A DNA stretch of 64,000 nucleotides from JASHPR01 sp963815375 (GTDB taxonomy: Bacteria > Actinomycetota > Actinomycetes > Streptosporangiales > Streptosporangiaceae): positions 1 through 64,000 of the forward strand of contig CAWFGX010000012.1 in assembly GCA_963815375.1 (NCBI GenBank), written 5' to 3'. Numbering within the stretch: the first letter of the stretch is position 1; each line of letters starts with the position of its first letter. Positions 62,522 to 64,000 of this stretch are shown piece by piece. The notes under the pieces were generated by a model, which saw only the letters and a program-made list of their open reading frames with translations, had not been told where the DNA came from and did no database searches. The translations under genes and the position numbers were made by a program.

Positions 62522-62752
62522 ATGGGGGGTGTGATCGCGCATGAGGGGCCTGTAGCGCCGTGGCGGCAGATAGCTGAGATCTACCGGGGCAAGATCGAGT
62601 CCGGGAATTTGCCGAAGGGGTCGAGGCTGCCGTCTATCCGCACGATCAGCCAGGAGTACGGCGTGGCCACGACCACCGCCCAGAAGGTGATTGAGGCACT
62701 GCGGGACGAGGGACTAGTGACCACCTCGCCCATGGGCACCTACGTCGCCTGA
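62522..62752 (+). CDS. Short GntR-family regulator
   Basis: A 76-aa single winged helix: APWRQIAEIYRGKIESGNLPKGSRLPSIRTISQEYGVATTTAQKVIEALRDEGLVTTSPMGTYVA. The effector domain of full-length GntR proteins is absent. This form is typical of regulators in Streptomyces-type integrative elements and plasmids (KorSA-like). The likely target is the TGTACGGC repeat set just upstream. ATG 62522. Confidence 0.88.
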   Translation: MGGVIAHEGPVAPWRQIAEIYRGKIESGNLPKGSRLPSIRTISQEYGVATTTAQKVIEALRDEGLVTTSPMGTYVA

Positions 62753-62864
62753 TCCGTTCCTTAGTTGCATCCGCTCCGCATGTGACGGATGTCGGCTGCT
62801 AGCCCTCTGACGGCCGTCGGCACGGCCTTCGCCGACGCCCGCCCAGCGGCATAGCGGATGTTGG

Positions 62865-63461
62865 CTATGGCCCGGCGAGTCGTAGATTAGAGGCGGTAGT
62901 GCGCTCCCAGTCGCCCAGTAGGTTGACGGCGTCCCGGTCGCCGCCTTCTTCCAGAAAGTTATCGATCGCCCGCATGCGATCGGCGACCTCGGCTATCCAC
63001 GGCGGCCCTTCGAGAGGTCCCCGGGCTAGGGCGAACTTCCGCCGAGCTGCCAAAGGGTTGCCCAGCAGGAGCAAAGCGTAGGCGGCGGCTTCGGCCGTGA
63101 GCAGGTTCCTCCCGTCATCCGCCATGGCGACCATGTGTCCGAGCATCGTCGTTTCGTCCGGGATGTTCGAGACGGCGCGGGACACCGCGAGGCGGAGACC
63201 TTCCGGATCGGCGTTGTCGATCCTGTGGGCACCACCACCGACGCGTTCGGACCAAGAAAGAACCAAGGTCTCGCTCGGCACGAATATCGGCATCGTGACC
63301 CGCCAGACGTATGTGGCGCCGCCGGACCCGCTGGGCTCACCCAAGACGCCGACCAGCACATGGGTCAGGGGCTGTCGGTAGCAAAGCTTGCCCCGAAATG
63401 CCCAGCGCTCGGAGCCAGGGAGCAGCGGCCCGACCAGACTCCTCCACTCGGATGCATTCAC
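62865..63461 (-). CDS. Hypothetical protein, about 198 aa
   Basis: GTG 63461 follows GAGGA by 7 nt. The start VNASEWRSLVGPLLPGSERWAFRGKLCYRQPLTHVLVGVLGEPSG looks like the N-terminus of DUF4304-type or similar proteins. The C-terminal half is helical (YALLLLGNPLAARRKFALARGP...). The open frame runs on to 63896, but that part is low-complexity and lies antisense to the next gene. Function unknown. Confidence 0.65.
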   Translation of the reverse strand: MNASEWRSLVGPLLPGSERWAFRGKLCYRQPLTHVLVGVLGEPSGSGGATYVWRVTMPIFVPSETLVLSWSERVGGGAHRIDNADPEGLRLAVSRAVSNIPDETTMLGHMVAMADDGRNLLTAEAAAYALLLLGNPLAARRKFALARGPLEGPPWIAEVADRMRAIDNFLEEGGDRDAVNLLGDWERTTASNLRLAGP

Positions 63462-63694
63462 CGGCTGATCCTCACAGGAGCAAGATACCGACCGGTACCG
63501 ACCTGCCGGGACGCGCTTATATCGGCAATGGCGGGCGTCTCCCGCAGCTGTGGCCGGGGGAGACGCTGGGCCGGTGGTCGCGTGAGCGGCTGGCAGGTGT
63601 GTACCTAGCTCGGCCGTGGCTTCACGCGCGCTGGCGTGGGTGTGGTGGGCAACCAGATGACGCGGTGGCGCGACCTTGGGCGGAAGATGGACGC

Positions 63695-64000
63695 GTGATC
63701 GGTGACCGGTGGGGTGTGAGCGAGCGCGAGACCTTGCGCTCCTACCCGTGCGACGAATTCGTCGCTTCACCCACGGTGCGGGCGTGGCGGGGCGTGCGCG
63801 TTGTGGCGCCTGCCGATGCGGTGTGGCCGTGGGTCGCACAAGTGAGACTTGCGCCATACTCCTACGACTGGATCGATAACTGTGGCCGCTGCTCACCCCG
63901 GCAGCTCGTGGGGCTTCCGGAGCCTCGGGTCGGGGATCGCTTCACTGCCGTCGGCGGTCGTGAGGTGGGCCGGATCGTCTCCGTCGATCCCGCGAAGCAG
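63695..64000 (+). CDS. SRPBCC-type protein, 3' end cut by the window
   Basis: GTG 63695 follows GGAAG. The first 102 codons read GVRVVAPADAVWPWVAQVRLAPYSYDWIDNCGRRSPR-like (APYSYDWIDNCGRCSPRQL), then VGDRFTAVGGREVGRIVSVD. The ligand-grip start with a PADAVWPW segment and the YSYDWIDN motif fit actinobacterial SRPBCC/cyclase-like proteins. The frame is open at the window edge. Confidence 0.7.
   Translation, partial: MIGDRWGVSERETLRSYPCDEFVASPTVRAWRGVRVVAPADAVWPWVAQVRLAPYSYDWIDNCGRCSPRQLVGLPEPRVGDRFTAVGGREVGRIVSVDPAKQ

Overview
The window is chromosomal DNA from a very high-GC actinobacterium. Evidence: GTG starts are frequent, and the window carries lineage-typical families (DUF2530, DUF3027, DUF3263, DUF5302, a GroEL without a His-rich tail, ECF sigma factors, HATPase/PP2C signalling proteins). 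The order thrC - MoaD-like - cold shock - groEL resembles the groEL2 neighbourhood I remember from Streptomyces and relatives. I cannot name a species.

Layout. 0-0.7 kb: frameshifted tail of a tyrosine integrase beside tRNA-Gly(CCC), probably the edge of an integrated element lying to the left. 0.8-6.6 kb: dcd, an ACT-like protein, an acyl-CoA dehydrogenase, an IS1182-type insertion sequence between two convergent genes, then an Hsp20/MerR heat-shock pair. 7-14 kb: thiolase, MerR regulator, PAS-GAF-PP2C-HATPase phosphatase, DtxR-type metal regulator, divergent pdxH/citrate synthase. 14.5-19.2 kb: secreted repeat protein, serC, two tandem DinB paralogues, methyltransferase. 19.2-20.2 kb: divergent MarR-like pair sharing an operator cluster. 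20.2-26 kb: MacB-type ABC exporter, adaptor and lipoprotein operon, divergent from an OmpR-type two-component system, with four 7-bp half-sites in between. 26-33 kb: ThpR, RidA, two MFS transporters, MarR, DUF2530, DUF3027 and a cold-shock protein. 33-41.4 kb: repeat-rich membrane protein, groEL with two CIRCE operators, cold shock, MoaD-like carrier, threonine synthase, otsA and a frameshifted otsB, DUF3263. 41.4-47.6 kb: frameshifted SAM hydrolase, membrane-anchored subtilase with a repeat tail, PlsC and two membrane proteins.

47.8-64 kb is a plastic zone. Functional-looking genes (QacA-like MFS, ECF41-type sigma, SRPBCC, DHFR-like, SigE-family sigma with a membrane partner, GNAT, P-loop kinase, GrpB) alternate with remnants of an epimerase, an ABC ATPase, a Tn3 transposase, a nucleotide-sugar dehydrogenase, a Wzc-like kinase and tRNA fragments. 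The right end has an excisionase-like protein, a short GntR regulator with three 10-bp-spaced iterons and a nested inverted repeat, and coupled small genes, which suggests a small integrative element or its remains.

At least five coding regions are broken by what looks like one missing base. These may be true pseudogenes or consensus errors, and should be re-read before any loss of function is claimed. No CRISPR array, rRNA operon or complete biosynthetic cluster was seen.
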